From the NCBI GenBank assembly GCA_002346545.1, contig DEAA01000044.1, positions 28,404 to 92,403 of the forward strand: a stretch of DNA of 64,000 bases, in the 5' to 3' direction. Both the position numbers and the translations under genes were made by a program. The notes beneath the pieces were generated by a model that made no database searches, was not told the origin of the DNA, and worked only from the letters and a program-made list of their open reading frames with translations. Of the stretch, positions 17,082 to 25,437 are shown piece by piece. Each line of letters starts with the position of its first letter. The stretch's first letter is position 1. Source of the stretch: Acidobacteria bacterium UBA2994. GTDB lineage: Bacteria > Acidobacteriota > Vicinamibacteria > Vicinamibacterales > UBA8438.

Positions 17082-18428
17082 TCACGCCGAGTCGGTCTCG
17101 TATCCTTTCTCTCGCCAGGCCAACGTGCCGCCGTCCATGCTCCGCACGTTGCGATAGCCGAGCGACTTCAGGAACAGCAGCCCCGACAAGGACGCATTCC
17201 CTCGCTGGCAGACACTGAAAATCGGCGCGTCCAGATCCTGGGGCAGGATCGCCTCGACCCCGCTCTCGCCGGCCAGGTCAGCGAGCGGCACGTTGTAAGC
17301 GCCAGGAATGTGCGCCTCGTCGTACTGCTCGCGCGGCCTGACGTCCAGTACGAACGGCTTGCTCTCGGTCCATTGTTCGTGCGCAGCGTCCACCCCGACG
17401 GTTAGCTCCGAATTACCACGGATGTTCTCGCGCATCCGCTCCATCAGCAGGTTCTTGCCCGCGCCGTTGGTCGCCCCCTGCGCCGCCATCCCTGGTAAAT
17501 GCCGGACAAAGGAGGAGGCGTACTTGAACGCGTTGTCCGGAAAAATGACGACCACAATGTTGCCTGGCTTGTCTGGCACCAGCTTCAGCGCACCGGCCAG
17601 CGCCATCGAGCAACTCGGCCCGGCGGTGATGCTCTCTTCCCGGTTGAGCCGGAGGCACAGGTTGTATGCTGTCTCGTCGTCCACCTCGACAACCGCGTCG
17701 TACTCATCGGGCCGGAACAGCTGGGTCTGCTCGAGCTGGCGCAAGCTCCGGACACCAGGAATGTCGTGTCCGTCCATAGGATGGACGCCGATTACCTGCA
17801 CGTCCACCCGCTGCTCTTTGAGATATCGTCCGGTGCCGGTGATGGTGCCGCAGGTCCCCAATCCAGCCACGAAGTGCGTCACGCGCCCCTCGGTCTGACG
17901 CCAGATCTCTGGCCCCGTGGTCTTGTAGTGGGCCTCCGGATTCGCCTCGTTCACATACTGATTGAGCATGTGAAAGTCGGAACGGTCACCGAGCTCCATC
18001 GCCTTGGCGATCGCCCCCTCCGGCGCCCCAGGGGCAGGGCACAGCGTGTCTTGCAGCTCCATGACGTCGGCGCCAAAGAACCGGAGCATGGTCCGCTTCT
18101 CCAGCGGAATCTCGCTCGACAAGGGAGTGGTCAGCGAGTAGCCCTTGGCGTTGGCCAGCATCGCCAGGGCCATCCCGGTATTGCCCGAGGTCGGCTCGAC
18201 CAGCTTCTGGCCCGGCCCGACGGTCTGGCGCTCCTCGCCGTCTTCGAGCAAGTTGTCCGCCACCCGGTCCTTGACCGCACCGAACGGGTTGTACCACTCC
18301 AGTTTCGCGTAGACCTGGGTATGCTCGAAGCCCACCACGCGGTTCAACCGCACGAGGGGCGTCGGATTGTCCGCGTCACAGCGCAACCCGAGAATCGAGT
18401 CGTAGATCCGCAGCGCATGGTCGTTCAT
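17082..18428 (-). CDS. cysM: PLP-dependent cysteine synthase (CysM type) fused to a rhodanese domain
   Basis: This 448-residue fusion has a beta-family PLP domain (about 1-335) with lysine K53 in NPFGAVKDRVADN, substrate loop EPTSGNTG near residue 80 and the glycine-rich GLGTCGTITGTG. The C-terminal rhodanese domain (about 345-445) has a cysteine at C407 in FSVCQRGN. By analogy with mycobacterial CysM it would use CysO thiocarboxylate as sulfur donor. The attached rhodanese could deliver sulfur, but this is inference. ATG 18428 has an AGGACAGG ribosome site; the frame to 18530 has no family similarity. It is the first gene of the sulfur operon. Confidence 0.92.
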   Translation of the reverse strand: MNDHALRIYDSILGLRCDADNPTPLVRLNRVVGFEHTQVYAKLEWYNPFGAVKDRVADNLLEDGEERQTVGPGQKLVEPTSGNTGMALAMLANAKGYSLTTPLSSEIPLEKRTMLRFFGADVMELQDTLCPAPGAPEGAIAKAMELGDRSDFHMLNQYVNEANPEAHYKTTGPEIWRQTEGRVTHFVAGLGTCGTITGTGRYLKEQRVDVQVIGVHPMDGHDIPGVRSLRQLEQTQLFRPDEYDAVVEVDDETAYNLCLRLNREESITAGPSCSMALAGALKLVPDKPGNIVVVIFPDNAFKYASSFVRHLPGMAAQGATNGAGKNLLMERMRENIRGNSELTVGVDAAHEQWTESKPFVLDVRPREQYDEAHIPGAYNVPLADLAGESGVEAILPQDLDAPIFSVCQRGNASLSGLLFLKSLGYRNVRSMDGGTLAWREKGYETDSA

Positions 18429-18480
18429 CGCGTGGCCTGTCCTGGTATGAACACGATGGCGGTCAGAGTCCGAACCGTAC

Positions 18481-18509
18481 ATGTTATGCCGCGGGAGGTC
18501 GTGCTTCAA
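18481..18509 (-). promoter_or_regulatory. Candidate promoter of the cysM-led sulfur operon
   Basis: On the minus strand TTGAAG (18504-18509) and TAACAT (18481-18486) are separated by exactly 17 bases, each matching consensus at four positions. A start near 18474 would leave a leader of about 45 bases before cysM. No clear operator is visible. Confidence 0.4.
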
Positions 18510-18643
18510 GCGTTCCCCCGGAGAGGCCAAACACGCCGCAACGGCGAGTTACACTGTGGGACGCGTCACGACCGTGACCGGATCCGGCCAGCTAAGCGAC
18601 CGGCTCGGCGGTCCGCCCACCCGGACGAATAGAGGACCTCGAC

Positions 18644-20050
18644 GTGGACACTGTTTCGCTGCTCGTAGGCCTAGCCCTTGGCCTTGTGGTCGGAGGGACC
18701 GCGGGCTGGCTCCTCGCCAAAACTGGCGGTGGGAACACGTCGGCCGCCGCACAGGCCGCCGCCGCCCGGGCCCGGGCGGAGGAGATCGGCAAACGGGTGA
18801 ACCAGCTCGAACAGGATCTGGCCCAGCGTGAACGGGAACTGAGCGAGGCCCGGCAGCACGCCAGCGAGCTGGCCGAACGGGTGATCCGGGCGACGGCCGA
18901 ACTCGACGGCGAACGCCGCTCCACGGCCGAGCGGGTCCGACTGCTCGAACAGGCGGAGCAGACACTGCGCGAGGCGTTCGCGGCAGTCTCGGCCGAGGCG
19001 CTGCGCGCCAACAATCAGTCGTTTCTGCAACTGGCGAAGACCGCGCTCGGCGAGTTACAGAAACAAGCGACAGTGGACCTAGACCATCGGCAGCAGTCGA
19101 TCGACAACCTCGTGCGGCCACTCCAGGACACCCTTGGTCAGGTCCAAGCGAAGCTGCAGGAGGTGGAACGCGACAGGGCGAGCTCCAACTCCAGGCTCGG
19201 CGAGCAACTGCAGACGCTCGCGACCGCCACGACCAACCTGGAGCGCGCCCTGCAGACCCCACATGTCCGCGGTGGGTGGGGCGAGGTACAGCTCAGGCGG
19301 GTGGTCGAGCTGGCCGGCATGCTCGACCACTGCGACTTCACCGAGAAGACGGCGGTCACCTCCGACGACCGCAAGCTCGTCCCCGACATGGTGGTGAAGC
19401 TGCCGGGCGGGCGACGCATCATCGTCGACGCCAAGGTGCCGTATGTTGCCTATCGCCAGGCGGTGGAGAGTCAAGGGCAGGAGGAGCGGCTCGCCCGGCT
19501 GAAGGAGCACGCCGGTCAGGTAAAGGCGCACATGACCGAGCTTGGCAGCCGGGGCTACTGGGCCCAGTTCCAGCCGGCACCGGAGTTCGTCTTTATGTTC
19601 CTTCCCGGCGAAGGCTACTTCAGCGCCGCCCTGAAGCACGACCCGGGACTGATCGAGTTCGGGGTAGACCAGCGCGTAATCCCGGCCAGCCCGCTGACCC
19701 TGATCGCGCTCCTGCGTGCGGTTGCCTACGGGTGGCAGCAAGAACGGATCGCCAGAAACGCCGAGACGGTCAGTCAGCTCGGGCGTGAGTTGTACGAACG
19801 GATCTGGCGGCTGGCTGGACATCTCGACGATCTGTCCAAGGGACTGACCAGAACGGTGGACGCCTACAACCGCACCGTCGGAACCATCGAATCCCGGGTC
19901 CTGGTGACCGCGCGCCGGTTCAAGGAGCTTGGGGTCAGTGCCGCTGAACCGATCCCGGAGACCAACACGGTCGAACGGACCCCACGCCCCCTGCAGGCGC
20001 CGGAGATGGCGGACATGTTCGGCGACCCTGACGACGAGGACCCGCAGTGA
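18644..20050 (+). CDS. rmuC: DNA recombination protein RmuC
   Basis: This 468-residue protein has an N-terminal membrane segment (about 4-26), a long coiled coil (about 35-190) and the RmuC nuclease-like domain from about 195. Recognisable stretches are HVRGGWGEVQLRRVVELAGM, VVDAK-type IIVDAKVPYVAYRQAV and PEFVFMFLPGEGYFSAAL. RmuC limits DNA inversions in E. coli, but its biochemical activity is poorly defined. It starts at GTG 18644, divergent from cysM, and overlaps the following aminotransferase gene by a GTGA junction. Confidence 0.92.
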   Translation: MDTVSLLVGLALGLVVGGTAGWLLAKTGGGNTSAAAQAAAARARAEEIGKRVNQLEQDLAQRERELSEARQHASELAERVIRATAELDGERRSTAERVRLLEQAEQTLREAFAAVSAEALRANNQSFLQLAKTALGELQKQATVDLDHRQQSIDNLVRPLQDTLGQVQAKLQEVERDRASSNSRLGEQLQTLATATTNLERALQTPHVRGGWGEVQLRRVVELAGMLDHCDFTEKTAVTSDDRKLVPDMVVKLPGGRRIIVDAKVPYVAYRQAVESQGQEERLARLKEHAGQVKAHMTELGSRGYWAQFQPAPEFVFMFLPGEGYFSAALKHDPGLIEFGVDQRVIPASPLTLIALLRAVAYGWQQERIARNAETVSQLGRELYERIWRLAGHLDDLSKGLTRTVDAYNRTVGTIESRVLVTARRFKELGVSAAEPIPETNTVERTPRPLQAPEMADMFGDPDDEDPQ

Positions 20051-21147
20051 TGCAGGTCCCCTCATTCGACCTCGAGCGCTGGCAGTCGCTCCACGAGCAT
20101 CAGGTGGAGATCAACCTCTCGGAGAGTGGTGTCAAACCGCTCCGGCTGGAGGAGCTGACCGACGCAATCGGTGACGTCCTGGGACCGACCGAGCTGGGTT
20201 ACGCGCAGACCAACGGCACCGCCGCACTCCGCGACCGGATAGCCACGCTCTACCCCGGAACCGGACTCGCCGAGATCCTGGTCACCAACGGCAGCTCCGA
20301 GGCTAACTTCATCTGCGCCTGGCACCTGATCGAACCGGGCGACGAGATCGTCGTAGTCCAGCCTAACTACATGCAGGTGGCGGGGACCGCCCGCTCGTTC
20401 GGCGCCACCGTCCACCCGGTCTGGCTCGAGGAAGGCCCGGACGGCTGGCAGCTTGATCTCGACGCTGTCGCCGAGACGGTCAGCCCCCGCACCCGCCTGA
20501 TCGCCTTCAGCAACCCGAACAATCCGACCGGAAGCCAGATCGATGCTGCTAACCTCGACCGGCTGTGCGATATCGCGGCCACGCATAGTTCGTGGATCCT
20601 GGCCGACGAGGTATATCGCGGCGCTGAGCTGTCTGGACCACTCACCGAGACGGCGTGGGGTCGGTATGACCGGACGCTGGTGGTCAGCGGGCTCTCGAAA
20701 GCGTACGGACTCCCGGGCCTCCGAGTCGGCTGGGTCGTGGGTCCGACCGACACCGTGGCGGAGCTGTGGGGGTGCCGAGACTACACGTCGATCGTCTCCG
20801 GAACCCTGAGCGACCGCCTCGCCCAGCTGGCCCTCGATCAACGGGAGCAACTGCGGGCCCGGGCCCGCAGGATTCTCCTCGACAATCAGGCGCGGGTCGC
20901 GCGCTGGGTCGAATCCACAGACGGCTACCATCAGACACCGCCCCGGGCCGGTGGTGTGACCTTGATAGGCTATGCTGGTTCGGTTGGTTCCGCTGAACTT
21001 GCCGAGACGCTCTTGATCGAGCACGGGGTGCTGATCGTCCCGGGCTCCCAGTTCGATCTTGAGGGGTATCTCCGTGTCGGCATCGGTGGCACAGCGGCAC
21101 CTCTTGCCGAGGGCTTGGCCCGCTTGGCTCTCGCTTTCTCGCAGTGA
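20047..21147 (+). CDS. Class I/II PLP aminotransferase
   Basis: This is a fold-type I aminotransferase of about 366 residues. The sequence contains LGYAQTNGTAALRDRI and NGSSEANF near the phosphate-binding region, FSNPNNPTGSQID, the ADEVYRG aspartate motif and the PLP lysine in VSGLSKAYGLPGLRVGW. It resembles the broad aspartate/alanine/histidinol-phosphate group, and a branch that includes capreomycidine-synthase-like proteins, so the substrate cannot be named. Translation starts at GTG 20047 or ATG 20050, overlapping rmuC. The CoA-transferase gene follows after 54 bases. Confidence 0.88.
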   Translation: MMQVPSFDLERWQSLHEHQVEINLSESGVKPLRLEELTDAIGDVLGPTELGYAQTNGTAALRDRIATLYPGTGLAEILVTNGSSEANFICAWHLIEPGDEIVVVQPNYMQVAGTARSFGATVHPVWLEEGPDGWQLDLDAVAETVSPRTRLIAFSNPNNPTGSQIDAANLDRLCDIAATHSSWILADEVYRGAELSGPLTETAWGRYDRTLVVSGLSKAYGLPGLRVGWVVGPTDTVAELWGCRDYTSIVSGTLSDRLAQLALDQREQLRARARRILLDNQARVARWVESTDGYHQTPPRAGGVTLIGYAGSVGSAELAETLLIEHGVLIVPGSQFDLEGYLRVGIGGTAAPLAEGLARLALAFSQ

Positions 21148-21201
21148 ACGGACGCTGCCGGTTCACGGCGCGATCAGCATTCTTGGAGTGAGACAATCAG
21201 C

Positions 21202-22419
21202 ATGAGTGACAACGCGACGAGCAATCCGACCAACAACGGCCCGTTGGCGGGACTCACCGTCTTGGACCTGACCCGGGTGCTCTCCGGCCCCTACTGCACG
21301 ATGATGCTCGCCGACATGGGCGCCCGCGTCATCAAAGTGGAACAGCCAGGCAAGGGCGATGACACCCGGGGGTGGGGGCCGCCGTTCCAGAAGGGTGAAA
21401 GCTCCTACTTCCTCAGTGTGAATCGGAACAAGGAAAGCATCACCCTCAACTTCAAGCAAGCTGAAGGCCGCGCGGTGCTCGACAAGCTGATCGCCGAAGC
21501 CGACGTGCTGGTCGAGAACTTCCGCCCCGGAGCGCTGGGCCGTCAGGGGTTGGACTACACGAGTCTGTCGGCGTCGCGTCCGGATCTCGTGTACTGCTCC
21601 ATCTCCGGATTCGGCCAGACTGGGCCGCGCAGCTCTGAACCGGGCTACGACGCGGTCATGCAGGGCGAGGGTGGCCTGATGAGCATTACCGGCCCCGCCG
21701 GCGGCACCCCGTACCGGCTCGGGGTCGCCATCGCCGACATCGTAACCGGTATGTTCGCTGCCTACGGCGTCGCGATGGGCCTGCTGGCACGCGAGCGCAC
21801 CGGGAAGGGCCAGCACATCGACGTCGGGATGCTGGACTCAGTAGCGGCCGTCTTGACCTATCAGGCCGGCATCTACTTCGCCACCGGCCAAGCGCCGCCC
21901 AGACTGGGCAACCAGCATCCGACCATCGTGCCCTACGAGACCTTCAGCGCCTCAGATGGCGATATCGTGGTGGCAGTCGGCAACGACAACCTGTTCGTCA
22001 AATTCTGTGGTGTCATCGGCACGCCAGCGTTGGCCGAGGACGAGCGCTTCGCCACCAACGCAGGGCGGATCGAGAACCAGGATGCATTGCGCCCGCTGCT
22101 GGCCGAGCGGATCGGCACCCGGACCCGTACCGACTGGCTGTCGGCGCTCAAGACTACCGGCATCCCGTGCGGCTCGGTGCGGGATCTTGCTGAAGTGCTG
22201 ACCGACCCTCAGCTCCAGGAGCGGCTGATGGTGCTCGGCGTCGATCATCCCAAGGTCGGACCAATGCAGGTCCTTGGCGTGCCAGTCAAACTGGCTACCA
22301 CCCCCGGCGGGGTACGCACGCCGCCCCCAACCCTCGGTCAGCACACCGACACAATCCTCGAGGAGCTTGGCTACAACGCTGCCGCTCGTGGTGCGCTTGC
22401 CGAGGCGCAAGTGATCTGA
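21202..22419 (+). CDS. Family III CoA-transferase (CaiB/BaiF)
   Basis: This 405-residue family III CoA-transferase moves CoA between carboxylic acids through an aspartyl-CoA intermediate. The N-terminal LAGLTVLDLTRVLSGPYCT and MLADMGARVIKVE motifs are canonical. The catalytic aspartate is in EPGYDAVMQGEGG, and RTGKGQHIDVGMLDS is a family hallmark. Substrate is unknown; carnitine, formyl, succinyl and aromatic acids all occur in the family. The neighbouring aminotransferase may act upstream in amino-acid breakdown, but that is speculation. Confidence 0.9.
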   Translation: MSDNATSNPTNNGPLAGLTVLDLTRVLSGPYCTMMLADMGARVIKVEQPGKGDDTRGWGPPFQKGESSYFLSVNRNKESITLNFKQAEGRAVLDKLIAEADVLVENFRPGALGRQGLDYTSLSASRPDLVYCSISGFGQTGPRSSEPGYDAVMQGEGGLMSITGPAGGTPYRLGVAIADIVTGMFAAYGVAMGLLARERTGKGQHIDVGMLDSVAAVLTYQAGIYFATGQAPPRLGNQHPTIVPYETFSASDGDIVVAVGNDNLFVKFCGVIGTPALAEDERFATNAGRIENQDALRPLLAERIGTRTRTDWLSALKTTGIPCGSVRDLAEVLTDPQLQERLMVLGVDHPKVGPMQVLGVPVKLATTPGGVRTPPPTLGQHTDTILEELGYNAAARGALAEAQVI

Positions 22420-22469
22420 CGGGGCAAGGGCATGCAGGCCTTTCGGAGACGACGCGGCTTAGCTGCGCG

Positions 22470-22868
22470 TTGCCGGGCACGGTCCTGCTCACGGCCGGCG
22501 CCGCCTACGCGCACTTTCTGTCGCCAAGCGGAGGACCACTCCCGCTCGACCTCAAAACCCGCACCGTTTCTCTCAATTTCGTGGCCCGGCTCTTTCTGAC
22601 GACCCGGATCGCGAGCGTGCAACCGCGTGTGGGCGTCAGGGCAACCCTGGGCTTCTGGCGCTAGACCGAGGCGGGCAACTTCGTGAACTTCACGGACCGA
22701 TCCAGCTTCCGGGGCAGCTTCATCGATCAGGGTGTCGCAGTCGGACCGATGGTTCTGGGTGCCGTGCGCGTTCTCCTTGGCGAACGCGTGCTCGTGGGAG
22801 TCGCGGTTCGCTACCCGGTCAGCTACGCTTTCTGGATTAACCCTCTTACCGCGCCACGAAAACTTTGA
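22470..22868 (+). pseudogene. Decayed outer-membrane beta-barrel protein gene
   Basis: Reading this frame through a single TAG at 22662-22664 gives QPRVGVRATLGFWR, stop, TEAGNFVNFTDRSSFRGSF, then VGPMVLGAVRVLLGERVLVG and VAVRYPVS. The alternating pattern looks like part of a small outer-membrane barrel in which a tyrosine codon after FWR has become a stop. The 5' part with a signal peptide is missing and the 3' end runs into the convergent neighbour. I infer a fragmentary pseudogene. The family is recalled from pattern, not from a database search. Confidence 0.45.
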
Positions 22869-23277
22869 GGGCATCCAGCAGAAACGCAAGGACGTGCTCA
22901 TCGGTCAGCTGGCCAAGCGGAACGTCCGGCGCAAGCGGGCGTTCGACCCTGGACACGCGCCGGCCCCGTGCATGCGCCACCTCGGTCAGAATCGTGACCG
23001 GATCAGCGGTCGCGTCGATCGACAGGTCCACGTAGTCCTCCTTCTGCCGCTCCGAGACCAGCCGCACCGAACCGGCCGGCGTCGACAGACGGAACTCAAA
23101 TCCTTCTACGCGAAGCACTCTTGCCACCTGCTGCATGACCGGCGTGGCGACCGACTCAAGGAATCGCTCGGCAGTGCCGGCGTCCTCCTCAGCTCGCCGT
23201 CGGCGCTCGGCAGCTTCCTGGCGCGCCTGCTCGATCATCCGTTGGAGGCGCTGGCGCACATCGGCTACGTCACTCAT
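22846..23277 (-). CDS. Unknown cytoplasmic protein, last gene of the metal operon
   Basis: I do not recognise a named family for this 143-residue protein. The N-terminal third is a charged helix likely to form a coiled coil (RQRLQRMIEQARQEAAERRR). The rest is mixed alpha/beta with FEFRLSTPAGSVRLVSERQ and ends LTDEHVLAFLLDALKVFVAR. It has no signal peptide, membrane segment or cysteine motif. It overlaps the preceding unknown gene by four bases, so the two are translated together at the end of the oxidase-ZIP-cupredoxin operon. Confidence 0.65.
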   Translation of the reverse strand: MSDVADVRQRLQRMIEQARQEAAERRRRAEEDAGTAERFLESVATPVMQQVARVLRVEGFEFRLSTPAGSVRLVSERQKEDYVDLSIDATADPVTILTEVAHARGRRVSRVERPLAPDVPLGQLTDEHVLAFLLDALKVFVAR

Positions 23278-23714
23278 GTCTCGGCCTCATCGGGACGGTC
23301 CGCGCCAACCTCGTAGATCCGCACGAGCTCAACAAGCTTGTAGCCACGGGTCTGATAGGCCGGCACAATCCGCTCCGTCCGCAGATACTGCAGCATCCCA
23401 TCATCGGCATAGTCCGGCAAACCAACGTCGTCAAGCTCGCCCAGCTCGCGCTCGAGCCCGTTCATAGTCATCACCGCTTCTTCCACCTGTCGTCGAACCG
23501 GAATCATTCCGAACCGACGTTGCCGGACTTCACGCTCGCGAGTCTGGAACCGTACGAACAGCTCGTTGCTAATGAAGTTGTACTCGACGTCCGCATGAGA
23601 AGAAGAGGCATCCTCGACCCGGACGAACGACACGGCGTCGATCGTGCGCAGGGCTTCGACCAGGACCTGGGTGAACGCACCCTCACCCGACCAGCTGTCG
23701 GTATCGAGCTCCAT
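23274..23714 (-). CDS. Unknown soluble protein in the metal operon
   Basis: I do not recognise this 146-residue acidic protein. It begins MELDTDSWSGEGAFTQVLVE, is predicted soluble and has a positively charged middle (REREVRQRRFGMIPVRRQVE) and an acidic loop GELDDVGLPDYADDG. There are no transmembrane segments and no cysteine or histidine cluster. It follows the cupredoxin gene by 27 bases and overlaps the last gene by four. Position is the only functional clue. Confidence 0.65.
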   Translation of the reverse strand: MELDTDSWSGEGAFTQVLVEALRTIDAVSFVRVEDASSSHADVEYNFISNELFVRFQTREREVRQRRFGMIPVRRQVEEAVMTMNGLERELGELDDVGLPDYADDGMLQYLRTERIVPAYQTRGYKLVELVRIYEVGADRPDEAET

Positions 23715-23741
23715 AGTGACCGTGTCGCAACGGCAGCCGCG

Positions 23742-24206
23742 TCAGCGTGGGTCGCCGACCACCTCAATGACGCCGCGCATCATCTCACGGTGCGGAGAAC
23801 AGGTGTAGCTCTGCGTACCGGACCCCGCAGGCGCCTCGAGCTCGAGGGTGGTAACGGTGTCAGCCTCGATCGTACGAGTCGCCAGGCCCCAGTCGTCGAT
23901 CGCGAGGTTGTGGTCGATGCCAGGGTCGAGGTTACGCAGCACGAACCGGACCCGTTCGCCCGCCTGGAGCCGAATCGTGGGGTTGGGTCGCGTGTCGCCT
24001 TCGAGGTAGAACGCCATGTCGCGGGTGACGAGCGTGATCTCGCGCGCCACGGGGGTACTGGTGGCGGCCAGGGGCAGCAGCAGGAAGAGCCCCACGAACA
24101 CCAAGACCACCGCCGCCGCGACCACGCCGCGAGATCCGCCCCAACTATCGCCCCGACCGGACCGCTTCGGTCGCCACTCTTCGTCACGCTCCATCGTTGT
24201 CCTCAA
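23742..24206 (-). CDS. Membrane-anchored cupredoxin-domain protein
   Basis: This 154-residue protein has a cytoplasmic basic N-terminus, one membrane segment (about 29-50) and a C-terminal cupredoxin fold facing the periplasm. Candidate copper ligands are the histidine in GIDHNLAI and the cysteine, histidine and methionine in YTCSPHREMMRG, the usual type 1 copper arrangement. It could carry electrons to or from the multicopper oxidase encoded two genes upstream. The start may be ATG 24206 or ATG 24194. It lies 31 bases after the ZIP gene. Confidence 0.82.
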   Translation of the reverse strand: MRTTMERDEEWRPKRSGRGDSWGGSRGVVAAAVVLVFVGLFLLLPLAATSTPVAREITLVTRDMAFYLEGDTRPNPTIRLQAGERVRFVLRNLDPGIDHNLAIDDWGLATRTIEADTVTTLELEAPAGSGTQSYTCSPHREMMRGVIEVVGDPR

Positions 24207-24237
24207 TCTCCAAGCTCGCCATCGAACGTCGTTCGCC

Positions 24238-25437
24238 TCATCCGACGATGAGACCCGTCACGTACATCACGGCTACCCCGACCAGTAGTCCACTCGCCAC
24301 CGGGGTGGTAGCCAGATGCCGGCCAAGCGGCTGCTCACCGGCCGTCTGCCTGACCAGCTGCAGGATCACCTGGGCGATGGCACCCGCCCCCAAGGCCAGG
24401 CAAACCACCGACCAAATCGGCGAGTAAACGAGACCGCCGATCCAGGCACCCAGGATCGTCGGGGCGCCACCCAAGATGCCGAGGCGGACGAGCTGTCCCA
24501 GCCGGACGCGAGTCCTGGCCAGCGGCGCCACGATCGCGAGTCCCTCGGTCGTGTTGTGCAGCGTGAACCCAACAATGAGCACCGTGCCCAACGCCGCCTC
24601 TCCTAGCGCGAAGGCGGCTCCGATGGCCAGCCCTTCGCCGAAGTTGTGCAGCCCGATGCCGGTCGCGATCAGCAGGGCCAGCACCCAGCCGCGTCGCCCC
24701 GCTTCGGGTACGCTCTGCCGGGTGCGCAGCCAGGCCCCCACCATTTCCAGACCGAGGAACGAGGCGCCGGTGACGGTAAGAAACAGGGCGACAGCCTGGA
24801 ACGAACCGGGCGCCAAGGCGGCCGCCTCGAGTCCGTCGTGCCCGGCCTCGATCAGCAGGAACAGCAACAACCCGGTGGTCAAGGCCAGGATGAAGTCTAG
24901 CCCCCGCTTCTCCATCCGCCCGACCATCGGCAGCCAGAGCAGGCCGATGGCGACCGGAATCACTCCGACATAGATTCCGATCAAGGCGAAGACGGCGAAG
25001 AACCGGACGCCCGCACGCGGGGCCTCCACCGCCACGGCGACCTCGTGATCGAACGTCACCCCGGTAGAGGTAACGATCCGCACGACGTGCGCGTCACCAC
25101 TCACCCAGGGATAGGGAATGGTGAGTCTGGTCTGCCCAAGATGCCCCAAGGTTGCCGCGGGTTCGGAAGTGAACGACCAGTAGGCGTCGTCCACCTGCAC
25201 CTGGGCAATCGTGACCGTGTCTGGCCCGTCGTTCAGCACGGTGGCCACGATCCCGTCTGGGCCCAGCGCGACCCGCTGAAACGCAAGCTCTTCGACCGGT
25301 GGGAAGTCCTCGCCTCGCACCGCGTCGGCCGGACCGTTCCAGTAGATGAGACCGAGCAACCCGGACAGCAACACCAGCGGCAGAAGGGCGCGGCCCCAGG
25401 CGAAGCCGGTCCCGGCTGATAACGCCGTCTCAGTCAC
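24238..25437 (-). CDS. ZIP-family metal transporter with an N-terminal extracytoplasmic domain
   Basis: This 399-residue transporter starts with a membrane segment and a beta-rich extracytoplasmic domain of about 110 residues. The ZIP core follows with about eight membrane segments. The metal-site motifs HNFGEGLAIGAAFALGE and HNTTEGLAI are intact in the fourth and fifth core helices. ZIP proteins bring Zn, Mn or Fe into the cytoplasm. The extra N-terminal domain is not part of a minimal ZIP and could receive metal from a partner. GTG 25437 overlaps the oxidase stop by eight bases. Metal specificity is unknown. Confidence 0.88.
   Translation of the reverse strand: MTETALSAGTGFAWGRALLPLVLLSGLLGLIYWNGPADAVRGEDFPPVEELAFQRVALGPDGIVATVLNDGPDTVTIAQVQVDDAYWSFTSEPAATLGHLGQTRLTIPYPWVSGDAHVVRIVTSTGVTFDHEVAVAVEAPRAGVRFFAVFALIGIYVGVIPVAIGLLWLPMVGRMEKRGLDFILALTTGLLLFLLIEAGHDGLEAAALAPGSFQAVALFLTVTGASFLGLEMVGAWLRTRQSVPEAGRRGWVLALLIATGIGLHNFGEGLAIGAAFALGEAALGTVLIVGFTLHNTTEGLAIVAPLARTRVRLGQLVRLGILGGAPTILGAWIGGLVYSPIWSVVCLALGAGAIAQVILQLVRQTAGEQPLGRHLATTPVASGLLVGVAVMYVTGLIVG

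Noticed and set aside
17499-18632. Plus-strand open frame of 377 residues opposite cysM
   Set aside because: The minus strand encodes a canonical PLP enzyme; the opposite frame is a shadow.
19079-20065. Antisense open frame of 328 residues opposite rmuC
   Set aside because: The plus strand encodes an intact RmuC with family motifs; the antisense product has no recognisable features.
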